A stretch of 64,000 bases of DNA from Dacryopinax spathularia (lineage: Eukaryota; Basidiomycota; Dacrymycetes; Dacrymycetales; Dacrymycetaceae), in contig JBBPFI010000011.1 of the NCBI GenBank assembly GCA_037974965.1, forward strand, positions 1 to 64,000. The letters run 5' to 3'. Position numbers and translations under genes: made by a program. Below the pieces are notes generated by a model. It was not told the origin of the DNA. It saw only the letters and a program-made list of their open reading frames with translations, and searched no databases. Of this stretch, positions 43,697 to 55,598 are shown piece by piece (the first letter of the stretch is position 1; every line of letters starts with the position of its first letter).

Positions 43697-45410
43697 CTAT
43701 GCCTGGACTGTCTCGGCGGCCGGTTGAGAGTGTTCCGGAATGGTCAACCAGCTCACATCAAGGCCCAAATCCTCGCCGAACCTCCTCGCTGCTTCGACGC
43801 TCTTCGCCCGCCATAGCTTCTCCTTCTCGGTTAGCTCCATTCCCTTCGGTCGGTTGACAAAGCCAAGCTGACGATAGATGCCCCGCTCTCTGTTGGTCTC
43901 CTTCTTCTTCTTGGCCTTGTTCTTGACCTTCTGCTTAGAAGTGTCGAGGTACGCCTGGAGTTCGTCGAGCACCTGTGCGCCCCTCTCCATGCTCTGTTGG
44001 GCATACGAGCTCTTGCTCGCCCGATGGCAGATCGAGATAAGGAGCACCGAGCTGACCGGATCTTGCATGACGTGCCTCCACGGCATTGACGATGCAACCT
44101 CGGCAAGCTGGAATGCACTGGTAACCGATTGCTCGGGCGCAACGGTGGTTGTCTGTAAGATGGAATGGAAGAGGGCGTGAACCTCCTTCAGATCCGCTAG
44201 ATCCATGCCATAACGGCTACGATCGGCCAGGACCTGGACGGCAAACGTGGGCTCCAACAGCTTCTGGCAGCGTGCTACGTAATCCAGTTAGCACCTTACC
44301 GGGGCAGAGGTAGGAATCAACGTACTCAAGAAATCCTTGGTCATCTCTTTATCAGGCTTGCCCCTGTATGACCTCCACTCCCTCAGTACCTCAGCGACGC
44401 GTTCGAGGTCCGTCCGGTGCTGAGCGAGCTTGATCATCTCCAGAATACTGTCCCTCGGTGCCAAATACTTGTCTTTCGTCCTGATACGCGACATGAGCTG
44501 GTCGTAGTAGGCGTTGAACTGCACCCTCTCCCAGCCGGTCTTCGTTGTCGGGTCCTCGATCATCGTCCACTCAAACTTGGATTCTATCAGGTCCCAGTCT
44601 TTCGGCGGTACGCGCTCAATCGTAACGTCGCTATCCTCCGCGATGACCTCGACGATTTCGTCACCGACCTCGTTGTATGTCGTCCCTATTACACCGTGAG
44701 CACTGGATTGGACATGATCGAAAGAGAGACAGGCTCACGAGTGGTCTTATCCTTCGGCGCCATCCTCCTCAGAATCCAATAAGCGATCTGCAACCGCCTC
44801 TCGATATCCGAATCGGTCGTCTTGAGCTCACTCTGCCACTTATCAACCAATATGCGCGCGCGCACCCAGTCCTCGTCCACCCTCGCATACATGATCATCC
44901 GCCTAAACCGCTTCGGGCTGATGGTAGCCTTCTCCTGCTTTGACGCGTTGGGGGAAAAGACATGCTCGAGGAATTCGTATTCTTGCGTGAAGGTCCGGTT
45001 CGACTGTTTGACAGGTGTAACACCAGCCATGAGCCTGAAGCGTTTCTTCTTCTTGGGCTCGTCGCCCCGAATCGCAGGCTCTACTTTGTCGGGGTCGCCG
45101 GACTCAGCGGCAACGGACGAGGACGATGGCTCGGCCTGCCGAGAGGAAGGTTCGGGCTCGAGAGAGCCGAAAAGATCGTCGGGCTCGTTGGCGGCCTCGG
45201 GAGCGAAGGGATCATAGTCATCGTCTCCTTTCTTCTTCTTCGCGCTCGCTGTGCATAGGTCAGCCGCTACATCTCTCTGCAAACCACAGAGAACATACCA
45301 ACGGCAGTAACGTGCAACGTCCTCCGTGCGACAACCACAGAGCGCACACGGTACTGAGCCGCGCCTCGCAGACAAATCTGCCTCGCAACCCTGGGAGCGA
45401 GGAAAGACAT
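43697..45410 (-). CDS. Mitochondrial helical protein, possibly Mtf2-like
   Basis: Start at ATG 45410: MSFLAPRVARQICLRG and QYRVRSVVVARRTLHVTAV is an Arg-rich, acid-free mitochondrial presequence. A GTATGT intron (about 45313-45251) joins it to SAKKKKGDDDYDPFAPE. The body has ISPKRFRRMIMYARVDEDW and RRLQIAYWILRRMAPKDKT, then after further introns GWERVQFNAYYDQLMSRI, KEVHALFHSILQTTTVAP, ASSMPWRHVMQDPVSSVLL, a Lys-rich stretch (KQKVKNKAKKKKE), and DVSWLTIPEHSQP. The DLxxxKEVHxLFHxIL and MPWRHxMxDP parts resemble the Mtf2/Nam1 family of mitochondrial RNA and translation factors, but I hold this loosely. It is divergent from the F-box-like gene, with 266 bp between starts. Confidence 0.65.
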
Positions 45411-45676
45411 CCTCTGGCCTTTCTTAGAACCAAGCAGAAAAACGAGGACACGACACAACAAGGCGAGGCAGACGACGAGGAGCAGCAAAAGGTCGACGAG
45501 GGACGAGGGGACAAATTTGGGAGCAAGTGGCGGTGTCGGCGATAGCTTCCTCCCGAGGCCGGGCTTACAGCCGACCAAACAATGATATCCTCGCCGGGTC
45601 AACAATGCTCCTTCTTGCAGCCTTGATGTCATAATACCCAGAATTGTCTATTTAGCAACGAATATCCAGGCGAAGG

Positions 45677-46409
45677 ATGGTGTACTCCAGTAACCTATCG
45701 TACGTTCCCCTTCCCCTCTTCCTCCTTTCTCTCTTCCTTTCCCTCCCCTGTCCTCCTTCTCCACCCAACTCTCACCCTCACCACCCGACCGGGGCCTCAT
45801 CTCCCATGCACGCCCAGAGCTAACATCCCCCCCAGCTCCAAAACGCACCACCCCCCACCCTCCCTCTCCGCCCAAATCCTCCCCCTCCTCCTCCATCGCC
45901 TCCCCCCCGAGCTAGCCCTCCACATCCTCAACCTCGCCCGCCTCTTCTCCCGCTCCTGGGTCCGCAGGCTCGAGTGTCTCCCCTCCAAGGCCGTGAGCAG
46001 TCGGGCGGAGTATATGAGGGTTGGGATGAGGACTGTGTTGCAGAGTAAGGGGCTGGGGAGGAGGAGGTTGAGGAAGGTCGTTTTGAGTGTTAGGGTCGCG
46101 CCGTTGAAGGTTGTTTGGGCGGGGAAGGAGGGGAGTGGGCCGGGCGTGTTGAGGGTTGCGCTGATTCGGCCACTGCCACCAGAGGGGAGGGGTAACTGTG
46201 AAGAGCTCGTTGTTCAAGACGAACCGCTAGACATACCCTGGGCGGAGGGGAGAACGACATTCACTTTCGTGTTTGATGAAGGCTCGTTCGTTGAAAAAGC
46301 CCAATACGGAGACCGAATACGTGTCTGCCTCCTACCGCACTATCGCATGCGGTCGGGAGCCGTCCCGATGATCAAGGAAGTCACCATCTACCTTTACACG
46401 GAATGGTAG
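45677..46409 (+). CDS. F-box-like protein
   Basis: Two exons (45677-45699 and 45836-46409) sum to 198 residues; the intron of 136 nt has a GTACGT donor, a GCTAAC branch point and a polypyrimidine tract of Ts and Cs. After MVYSSNLSSKTHHPPP comes QILPLLLHRLPPELALHILNLARLF, the LPxEL start and helix of an F-box, then SWVRRLECLPS. The rest (VVLSVRVAPLKVVWAGK, TTFTFVFDEGSFVEKAQYG, MIKEVTIYLYTEW) is a beta-rich C-terminal domain I do not recognise; it may be the substrate-binding part. F-box proteins recruit targets to SCF ubiquitin ligases. The stop is 84 bp from the convergent secreted-protein gene. Confidence 0.6.
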
Positions 46410-46493
46410 CTCTTAAGGGTTGTTCGGTCATTATTCATTGTCATTGTATTTTGTATTTGTACAACCACCACAGATCCTGTATGAAACAAATCT

Positions 46494-47561
46494 CTACCAC
46501 CCAGCGTTAGGTGCAGGGTTGTGGTCCCCAGCAGCATAGTTGAGAGCGGGGCCGACATTCGAAACAGCAGAAGCAGGCTGAGAAGGAGTGACGGTGACAA
46601 CGGACTGCTTGGCATTGGTCGGGTTGAAGGAGATAGCCTTTGTCGTCGCATTGCACGTCGAGAGCGTGGGTGCGTCGTCTCGCTCGACCATGATGATGTT
46701 GGCCGTACCACCGAGAGGCGCAGCTGCAGCATCGGTCGTGGCGTCGGTCGTGGCGTTGGCAGCGGCGAACTGGCAGGTAAGAAGGTCGGGGACGGAGTAG
46801 ACGGCGTTCGTGTTCGAGTTGTACACGAACAGCTGAGACAGTGCCTTGTCACGGCAGGGCGAAGCAGTGATGGCACCAGCACCGGGTCCGGTCGATGTAA
46901 CGCACATGTCGACAATGTTCATCGTCGTCTGGTTCACGACAGGAACATGCAGGGTAGCGAGCACCGCATCAGCGTTGGACATGTTGAGCGCAGCGAGCAA
47001 CGTCGGGTCGGTGACGTTGGCCGCGGAGGCCATGGCCATCGAGACGTTGCTAGCCTGGACGAGATAGACGTGCATGCCCTGCGCACCCGTGGAGGGGTCG
47101 GTAATGAGCAAATTTCCAAGCCCAAGCGAGCCCAGTAAGCCGCCAACGACGTTGGTCTGCATATATGCGCGTTAGAAGGCGCATATATGCACATATTTTG
47201 TGCACGTACCACCGTTCCGAGCACACCGGACAGCACGCCAGGCAAAGCGCCGAGAATGCCGGTGACGGGATCGAGTAGGCCACGCTCGTCGTGCTGGTGC
47301 AGTGCCTCCGTGAGTACATCAGGCAATGGCAGGAGCTCAGTCGCAGTAAGCGGGTCGACCAACAGCCTGCGTTCGCCTGCCTGAGCCGCATCAACGGCCT
47401 GGATCAAGCGTCGTGAATGTCAGCAATGAAAAGAGGTGCATATATGCGGGTTGGGAGGGACGTACAGTCATCCTCTCCATCGGCAGCGGGAGCGCAGCGG
47501 CCCTGGCTCCGTCAAGGAGCACGAGGGCGACAGTAAGGGCTTGGGTGCGGGTGAGCTGCAT
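46494..47561 (-). CDS. Secreted low-complexity protein
   Basis: Three exons (47561-47466, 47398-47210, 47156-46494) encode 315 residues. The signal peptide MQLTRTQALTVALVLLDGARA is clear. The middle has a Leu/Gly-rich helix (LDPVTGILGALPGVLSGVLG, VVGGLLGSLGLGNLL). Exon 3 reads as a compact domain with four cysteines (VDMCVTSTGPG, ASPCRDKALSQLFVYN, LLTCQFAAANATT, APTLSTCNATTKAI) and several N-glycosylation sites. The end, YAAGDHNPAPNAGW, has no GPI signal. Two nearby ACGCGT sites suggest cell-cycle-timed expression, which would fit a wall protein. No family is recognised. Both introns contain GCATATATGC, and the second folds into a hairpin (see findings). Confidence 0.7.
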
Positions 47562-47702
47562 CTTGTGTGTTTGCTTGTTGTAGAAGAGGGAGAGAACGCG
47601 CTGCGTTGGCTTGGCTTGGCTGGGGAGGTAAGATGAAAGATCGAGATCGCCGGGATCTGGAAAAGGTGGTGGTTGGGAAGAAGAGGAAGGAGCTGGGGGT
47701 GG

Positions 47703-47742
47703 GTTTATATAGCTCCTAGCCTGGAGAGAGACGCGTACGCGT
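47703..47742 (-). promoter_or_regulatory. TATA box and paired ACGCGT sites of the secreted-protein gene
   Basis: On the minus strand TATATAA lies at about 47704-47710, some 145 nt upstream of the ATG. Just beyond it are two abutting ACGCGT hexamers (47731-47736 and 47737-47742), the MluI cell-cycle box bound by MBF in fungi, and a further CGCGATCGCG at about 47753-47762. The arrangement is promoter-like; binding by MBF is an inference. Confidence 0.45.
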
Positions 47743-47762
47743 TTGGTAGAGACGCGATCGCG

Positions 47763-49627
47763 TGTCCTGGAGGAGCGGAGAGATCGACGAGCCAGAACAG
47801 CGGAGAACGATCGTGAGAGACATCACAGAAGTACTTGCGAGACAAGACAACGGCTCGCGGTGTCTCGCCTCCCCGACCAACAGATGAGCTCGCTAGATGA
47901 TCGGCTATCCTCGACCCCGATGAGCATAAGAAGACGCTGGATTATCACCAGTTATCCCAAGTTTGTGCTGTGCTTGAAGGTGAACCACCGAGCACATCCG
48001 GAAATGTATGCGGGGAGAGCAAGAAAGCAAGTGTCGGAAAGCTGACCGGTTGGATCGCCCGACAGCAGCTGCTGATCGAGGACGAGAGCTTTCCAAGACA
48101 CCCAACTTGGCTCTCCCTCGAAACGCGCATACCGCCCGTGGCACAGCGACGATATGCGCAGAGAGGTTATGGTGCAGTCATTCGCGCTCCGCACAGCCAG
48201 CATTTGTGGTATACAGACCTTTCGATATTGGTATTCTTCACTGCAAGTACGGCCGTTGGGTTGAGCAAGACAAGCAGCGCCAGTGCTGGAGCATCCACCA
48301 GCAAGGTAATCCATTGCCAACCGGAACAAGCACCACGAACTGAGCTCCAACCAAAGAAGCCTGACGAAGTCTTCCACTGATTAGCTCAGATAAGCAAGTC
48401 CTTCCCATGGCGAGGGATCCGCCGCGTAAGCCGTCTTCACGCGCCGAGCACCACAACACAGCAAAACAACGCGTCTAAACAAGAGCAACGCGCACCCATG
48501 CTCAATAAGATACAGAGCAAAAGGAGAGAGAGGATCGAGGTGCTGGCGGGCTTTGTATTCCCCAGCAAACGAGCCAGTGAGCTGGCGGCAATTCCCGCCA
48601 TTGAGTCCTATTACAAGATCTATCAATAACAGCGCAGCCATCAGCATCCAAGCACAGCAACCATCTATCTATCCATCCCATCTTCCATCTTCCATCTTTG
48701 ATCCAATCCCATTACTGTATTTCGAACGCTTTCAGTGCCAAACCGAACGGACGGACCAAACCCCGCCGACATTTTCCCACTTTGCCACAAAATAAAGTTC
48801 CCACCACCCGCGTCCAAGCGTGTCTCACCGCCCGCCCGTGCCTGACATCGGCAACGCCCGTCCTCCCGCTTCCCAAGCTTCTCGCTCAGCCCGGCAAGGA
48901 GGCAAAGCAGACCGTGAAAGAGAGAATGACGCATTTCCCGGAAGTAGATGCACGTGCCCGGTCTGGACTGGAGGTCACGTTGCTTCAAGGAAGGTGAAGC
49001 GCTGGCATGTGTTTTTTCGAGCTGAGCTTCTGCGAGTGCGTGATGCGTGGTTCGTGTGGGTGAGAGCGGGAGCGGACGATTGAGCTTGGCGGGGGATGAA
49101 AGCGGGTACGGATGATGTCGCACTCTGCCCACACTTCGCATAGCATAGCAGAGGTTTGGTTTGGTGTGGTTGGGCTCGGCATACCCCGCACTAACTCATC
49201 GCATACATACTCTCTCTCTCTCGATCACACAGCGGATCCTCTCCCTCGTCCCTTCTCCCCCTTCCTCCCGCTCGTATTCAGCAACACCTGAGAAGACGGG
49301 GAAGAAGTGCGAAGACGGGAAGACCAAGGAGCGCTGTGCGATCCGATTTGAGTGGTGTATACGTTTCCATATTCCGCCCAAGTTCCAATTGTGGAAGATC
49401 GACAGATCACCGACTGTGTTTACCGCTTTCGACTCTCTTCCCACCTTCTCACACGCTTACACGCTTACACGGCATTTTCCTCCCTCACTCAATCGACTGA
49501 GAGCACTCGCCCGCCTCGTTCCCCCTCCACTCGTAACCAGCACACCGCCCAAACCCAATTCAGCAACCCACCACAACGCATACATAACCCCCTCTCCTCC
49601 CCCTCTCCAAAGGAGAAAAAGCCAAGG
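47763..49627. other. 1.9-kb stretch with no supported gene
   Basis: Frames exist on both strands (for example plus-strand 47970-48380 and minus-strand 48377-47952) but neither shows a family or a clean exon set. Simple sequence includes tandem CTAT/CCATC units at about 48660-48700 and a CT run at about 49208-49225. The right end is the 5' region and leader of the next gene, whose frame stays open far upstream of its ATG. Confidence 0.4.
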
Positions 49628-52156
49628 ATGACGACCGCCGACCCGTACCCCATGCTCCCACAAGGTCAACAACCTCGCAGGCTCTCATCACGTCGTGCAT
49701 CAGCAGCACAGGACCCGTTCGGCCGCCTTACGCTCACATCCGCTACTCAGGCGGAGTCGGTCTCGAGGCTCACTATTGTCCGAGTTCCGCAGAGCGCGGT
49801 GTCGGACGACGGGAGCGCGCCTTCTCGCCCTGGAAGCGCGCTGGGCTCGAGACCTGGAAGCGCAGCCAGCAACTATAGGGATGGCGGAAGGGAACTAGGC
49901 CGCTCAGGCAGCGAGAGAAGACATGAGAGGGAGAGGAGCGGAGACTCGCGCGACTCTGACGGGCGGGTTCGCCGTTCCTCCTGGGGAAGCGCGAGTGGCG
50001 AAGGAGGAGGACAAGGAGGAAGAGGAAGGATGAGCTTTGCCTTTTCCTCGTTTACGCCTATCCACCCTCCTGCGTCTTCTGCTCCTGAGCGCGAACGGGG
50101 CCCTTCGAGCGGTGGGACGCCTACCTCCCCTTACCCCGGGACGAGCCCCGGCTCCGGCCCCGGGTTCGCAGGCACCTTCGGCCACTCCCGTACCCGCACG
50201 CAGAGCACCACCTCTTCCAGCGCACCAACCCGTCCAACCACGCAAACCCTCACCCCGCAGCAGACTGTCGATCTCGCCCTTAGCCTCGCCACCCCCGCTG
50301 CGACCCAAGAGGAGGAATACGAAACCCCGACCATAGCCGAGCTAGGCGAGCAGGACTATCTTCCCTTCCTGGACCGATGTGCCGAAGTCCAGCAGCTCAT
50401 CACCGCCCCTGGCCCAACCTGTGACCTATTCAAGCTCCTGCGCCAGACTTTCCCTGCTCCTTCGCCCAACTCTGCCGCTTCTCGCTCTTCTGAACCTGCC
50501 CTGCCCCTCCCGCAAGACCCAACGCACTGGACCTACCCGCAACTCCTGCATCATCTCACCTCTATCCCGCGCAGTCAGTGCCAAGACCGTGAATGGACCC
50601 GCCTCGCCCGGCTATGCATTAGGGCGCACAGCGAAGCGCTCTGGGAACGCGTCAAGGCCGCTTTAGGCATCCCGCCCGAGCTGGAGGTAGAGGACGTGAG
50701 GGACGACCCGAGCCAAGCGTGGGAACTGTACGATTTTGGCCGGGCGGGGGAGGCGGATGCCGATCCTGCCCTGCTTTTTGGGCAGGAGGACGTGGATAAC
50801 GAGGATCCGGAGGGGGAGTTGCTCTTCTCGCAAACCGAGGGTGGGCTGGGGTTGGAGCCGGTCGGGGGGAGGCTCGAGCCGGTGTATCAGGGCGATGCGA
50901 GCCCGCTGCTCTCACCTACTCTGGGGGCGGCGCTCTCCCCCAGCCTGGGGGCGACCCATTCCCCCAACCTGGGTCAACCGAGCCTGGGCGCGCTGAGCTC
51001 CAGCATCAGTGGGATGGGCATGCCCGACCTTGCCGAACTCCGCGAGGAGGACGAAGAGGAAGAAGCTGAGGAAGGCGGGGATGGGGACGGAGGAGCGAGC
51101 GATAAAGCCTCTGCCGCCTCCCGTTCCCGCTCGCGCTCATCCTCAATCGGGAGTACACGGTCCACAGCCTCCCACGCCAGCAGGCAGATCCACGGCTTGC
51201 GCATAACCACTGCGTCCGGGCCAAGCTCGGTGGCAGCTACACCGCCTATGCTCACTCCTGGGGGCAATAACGTTCTGGCGAGTAATGCGGGCCTCACGCG
51301 GGCATTCTCGACCGGTAGTATTAGAGCTGGGCTGGCGAGGTTGAAGATGACGCCTATGACGCCTCCTTCTCCTGCTACTGGGGGCGGGACGGGGAGTACG
51401 ACGCCCGGCACGACTACTGCGGGGGCAGAAGGGGGGAGGTATGCAAGGCCGAGCGTAACCATTACCGCTTCTAGCCAGGATAACTTGCCGGCCGGCTCAG
51501 GAGGGGGGAGACCGAGAGGGGCGACGGTGAACGTCGCTTCTCTTGCCTCTGGCCGCTCAGGGTCGCCGGGGACGACTCTGGCCAGGGAACGAGAATCCCT
51601 TCAAGCGCAACAGGGAGGCCAACCGACAGGCTCAGCAGCACTAGAAGGCTCGGCCCTTTCCCCCTCAAGTCCCTCGACGTCACCTCAGTCGCCTGTTCGG
51701 CGGAGGATCTCTTCTGGGGCTGGAACTGCTGTCGGAGGAGTAGGTGGGGGGATGTATCACCCGCTTGCGGAGCGGGGGCCCGGGAACCCGTTGTTTCCGA
51801 GTAGCTTTAGTCGGTTGAGTGCGAGTCCTACTTTGAGTGCGAAGTGAGTCCCACCACCATCCCCTCATTTCCTTTCTTCCGTCATACTCGTAGCTTTTTT
51901 TGGCGCATACACGTCCCTTTCCCTGTTTTTTGCTTCATGGGCCATGACACCCACTAACCCCTTCGCGCATAGTAACCCCGCCCTCCGCCGCTCGCTCGAC
52001 CAGCCTGCCCCTGGCGGGCCTCCACTGCCGTACAACGCCCGCCGGAAACACGCCCGCGTGCCCAGCTGGGCGGAGGGGATGCTAGAGGGGAGGAACTCGG
52101 GCGAGTTCGAGTATGCTGTTACGGTCGCTAGTGGGAGCTCGGTTTATGGGGACTGA
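49628..52156 (+). CDS. Large Ser/Pro/Gly-rich protein of unknown function
   Basis: Two exons; the intron (about 51846-51950) has a GTGAGT donor, a CACTAAC branch point and a CATAG acceptor. The start ATG 49628 opens MTTADPYPMLPQGQQPRR. The N-terminal third is disordered (Ser, Arg, Gly, Pro). A better-folded region lies at about 50300-50780: YETPTIAELGEQDYLPFLDR, DLFKLLRQTF, HWTYPQLLHHLTSIPRSQ, WTRLARLCIRAHSEALWERV and DPSQAWELYDFGRAGE. Repeats of LSPxLGA follow at about 50905-50990. The C-terminal exon reads ARVPSWAEGMLEGRN and EYAVTVASGSSVYGD. The frame stays open upstream to 49352, so an earlier start cannot be excluded. No family is recognised; a regulatory scaffold is plausible. Confidence 0.65.
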
Positions 52157-52669
52157 GCCGTTTGACTCCTGCCTCCATCCCTCGCGCTCCTACGTCTTTC
52201 ACCGGTCGAAGAAAAGAAGAAGAGAGAGGTGGATACGGAGGAGGTATCCGGTGCGAACCCTTATGAACCCAACTTGACGATACACGAAATCCTCAACGCT
52301 CTTCTTACTCTCATTGAGTCATGGTTATGCCCCTTTCAGTCTCCCTCTTCATCTTTCCATTACCTGCGTCTGCATATGCGTCTGCGTATGCTAGCGATAC
52401 AGCCTCTCTCTACTGTAGTAGGAATCCACAATGTGAAAATGCCTTTTTGTTGTTCCCCCGTTTTCCCCCGCCAGTCCGAGTCCACGATTCCCGGTTAAAG
52501 AGGGGGGCAAGGTGGGAAATGTGTGGCAGTGCTTACCGATGTGCCGGATATTCACGTGCCATTTCCCCGCTTTTGGACGAACACGACGCTCATCATACAC
52601 CACGCACCTCCTACTCACCTCGTCCAGTCCTACTCATCTCTGCTGTTACCTTAGAGGCGGTCAACGACA
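52157..52669. other. Intergenic between the large protein and the ABCD transporter
   Basis: About 510 bp holding the 3' region of one gene and the promoter of the next, both on the plus strand. No other feature is supported. Confidence 0.5.
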
Positions 52670-55286
52670 ATGGCGCCCTCACCACCCCCAACCTCATCAT
52701 CAACCTCACGACCGTTCCTCGTCTCACCCACCGGGCGAAAGACAGCATTCGTCCTCCTCTGCACAACGATGATCCTCCGTTCTCGTCTCCTCCCCGAATT
52801 GCTCGTGCGGAGGAGGAGACAAGCATCCTCAGCTCGAGAAGAAGAGTTCGAGCGCGCCAAGAGAGAGCTATACGAAGTTGACGGGGAGGGGAACAAGCTC
52901 CTTTTAGTCCCTACTAGGCGGAAGGTCTCCCGAGTACGCCTGTCTCTCTCTTCCGAGCGGCGTGCGCTGATGGGGAGAATAGGTGCCGATTAGACCAACG
53001 CCGGAAGCTCTGTACCTCGCTCATCGTGCTCTTTTCCCTCTCCCTAGTGGCTCGACACCAGGGCTGAACAAAGCCTTCCTCGCCCAGCTGCGCGCTATCC
53101 TGCGTATTATCCTCCCTCATGCATTATGCAAGGAGTCGTTGATGTTGGCGCTGCACAGCACCTTTCTGGTGCTGAGGACTGTACTGAGTGTGATGGTTGC
53201 GAGGCTTGATGGGAGATTGGTGAGGGATTTGGTTAGCGCTGACGCGAAGGGGTTTCTGAGGGGGTTGGGGCTCTGGTTCTTACTTGCCATTCCCTCAACA
53301 TATACGAACGCGATGGTGCGCCCCCTCTCCCCTCTCCCCCCTCCCTTCTGCCCGGACTAACGGGAGGCGGGGCAGCTGCGATACCTCCAATCCAAGCTCT
53401 CTCTCGCGTTCCGTACCCGACTCACGCGGTACACGCACGACCTCTACCTTTCCCCCGGGCTGGAATACTACAGACTTATAGACAGCGGATACCTGAATGG
53501 CGGTGCTGACCAGTATATCACCAATGACGTCCAGCGGTTCTGCGATGCCCTTTCTGCGCTTTAGTGCGTCTCTTTCCCTCCCCTCAGCCTCACCCGCATG
53601 GCCTTCAGTGCTGATTTGGACTCGTGACGGATAGTGGGAACCTGCTGAAGCCGACGCTGGATATGGTCATCTTTACCACTCAGCTCGCGCAGTCCCTCGG
53701 CGGTCTTGGAACCGTGGGGCTATTCGCGAACTACTTCTTCACGGGCTATATCTTACGCCGCGTCACACCTGCATTTGGCAAGCTGGCTGCGGTCGAGGCG
53801 CGCTTGGAGGGCGAGTATCGGGCGGGCGTAGGGCGGATAGGGAGGGAGAGCGAGGAGATCGCTTTTTATGGTGGAGGGCTGAGGGAGAAGAGTATCCTTG
53901 CTCGAGCATATCAAAGGCTTATATCGCACGTCAACTCGATCTACAAGGTGCGCCCTTCTCCCGCCCTTCTTCCTGTTTGTAAATACAGCGTGGCTGATGA
54001 AAGTGCAGATCCGGATCGCGTACGAATGGACAGAAGACTATATCATCAAGTACCTGTGGAGCGCAACGGGGTATATGCTCATGTCCATCCCCGTATTCCT
54101 CATCCCCACCCGATCAGTGGGCGTGCAAGCCCCCAGCAGCCCAGGGGAGAAAGTGTGGGACCAAGTTGCCGGCCGCACGGAATGTACGCACTTTCTCTCC
54201 GCACAACGTATCTGGGAGAGGGGTTGACGTAGGTGGGCAGCGTACATCAGCAACAGACGCCTGCTCCTTTCGCTCGCTGATGCTGGGGGACGGTTGATGT
54301 ACTCGAACAAAGACCTTGCCGAGCTGGCGGGGTACACTTCGCGCGTCTATACCCTCTTGTCGACGCTCCATCATCTGCACGCGAACCCTCTTTCCCTTAC
54401 TTCACACTTGACTGCAAACCCGGATCGCATAGCTCTGACCGAAGTGAACATCGCTGCCCCTGGTCAGCTCCTCATCCGCGACCTCTCCCTCGTAGTGGAG
54501 AGGGGCGAGCATACTTGTATCGTCGGTTCCAACGGAGTAGGCAAGACCGCCATAGCGCGCGTCGTCGCCGGTCTCTGGGAAGCCGAAGAAGGCGAAATCG
54601 AACGCCCCCTGCAAAGGGAAGAAGTGATGGTCGTCCCCCAACGAGCATACCTGACCTCCGGCAGTCTACGGGACCAAGTCATCTACCCCTCTGCCTACCC
54701 CGAATTTATAGCGTCCGGCGGCACCGATGAGCAGCTACAGGAAGTACTAAGGGCGGCGCATTTGGACTATTTGGTGGAGAGGGAAGGGGGGTGGGATACG
54801 GTCAAGGAGTGGAAGGACGTGTTGAGTGGAGGGGAGAAACAGAGGATGGGGATGGCTAGGCTGTTTTGGCATCGGCCGGCGTTTGCTATTTTGGACGGTG
54901 GGTCCCCCGTCCTCTCCCGTTCTCCTCCTCCTCCTCCTCCTCTTTGGGAGAGTTTGTCTGGGTTGAGGGTTCAGTGCTGATGGATATTTTGCACAGAATG
55001 CACCTCCGCCGTCTCAACAGACGTCGAGTCCCACCTCTACACACACGCCAAGTCCCTCTCCATCACAATCCTAACAATCTCCACCCGTCCCGCCCTGATC
55101 AAATATCACACCCGTCTGCTCAAGATCCTCGGTGACGGGCGCGGGGGGTGGGAGGTCAGTAAGGTCGGGACGGAGGAGGAGAGGATGGAGGTTGATAGGG
55201 AGGTGGTGGAGCTTGAGAGGCGGTTGGGGGAGGTTGGGAAGTGGGAGGAGAGGTTGGGGGAGATTAGGGCCGAGTTGGGGATGTAG
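52670..55286 (+). CDS. PXA2: Peroxisomal ABC half-transporter, subfamily D
   Basis: Multi-exon gene for an ABCD-type half-transporter that imports long-chain acyl-CoA into peroxisomes as a dimer. Exon 1 from ATG 52670 has one hydrophobic segment (TAFVLLCTTMI) and a basic stretch. The transmembrane domain includes RPTPEALYLAHRALF, VLRTVLSVMVARLDGR, DLYLSPGLEYYRLIDSGYL and QYITNDVQRFCDAL, typical of ABCD proteins, and an EAA-like loop (NKDLAELAGYTSRVYTLL). The nucleotide-binding domain has Walker A GSNGVGKTA, PQRAYLTSGSLRDQVIYP, signature LSGGEKQRMGMARL, and Walker B FAILDECTSAV with an intron after ILD. The C-terminus is a charged helix (REVVELERRLGEVGKWEERL). Whether this is the Pxa1 or Pxa2 orthologue is not certain. 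Confidence 0.9.
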
Positions 55287-55598
55287 GTGCCCGTGTCTGT
55301 GTGTATATAGATGTGTAATACAGATGTAGATATAGTGTTACATGCGAGCGCTCGCGCTCGCGCTCCATACGTACACTACCGCGGAAAAGAGAGCTGCACC
55401 GTGCTGTGTGCAGCAAGGAACTACCAAGGTCGTACGGCCAGGGCGTCCTCCGGAGAGCTCCTTACCATCATCGAAGAGAAGCTCTCCGTATAGTGCTAGG
55501 CTCAGCAGAACGGGCCAGCCTAGCCCGCGCTCGTGCACTCCAGCCGATCGCCCGTCCAGATGAAATGAAGCTCGTGGAGTCATCACCCTTCCTTCGGC

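Noticed and set aside
46521-47138. Plus-strand 205-codon frame opposite the secreted protein
   Set aside because: It is Arg/Ser-rich shadow sequence; the minus strand has a signal peptide and an exact three-exon frame.
47970-48380. Plus-strand frame of 136 codons and its minus-strand partner
   Set aside because: Both strands are open over the same stretch, neither shows a family, and no splice set extends them.
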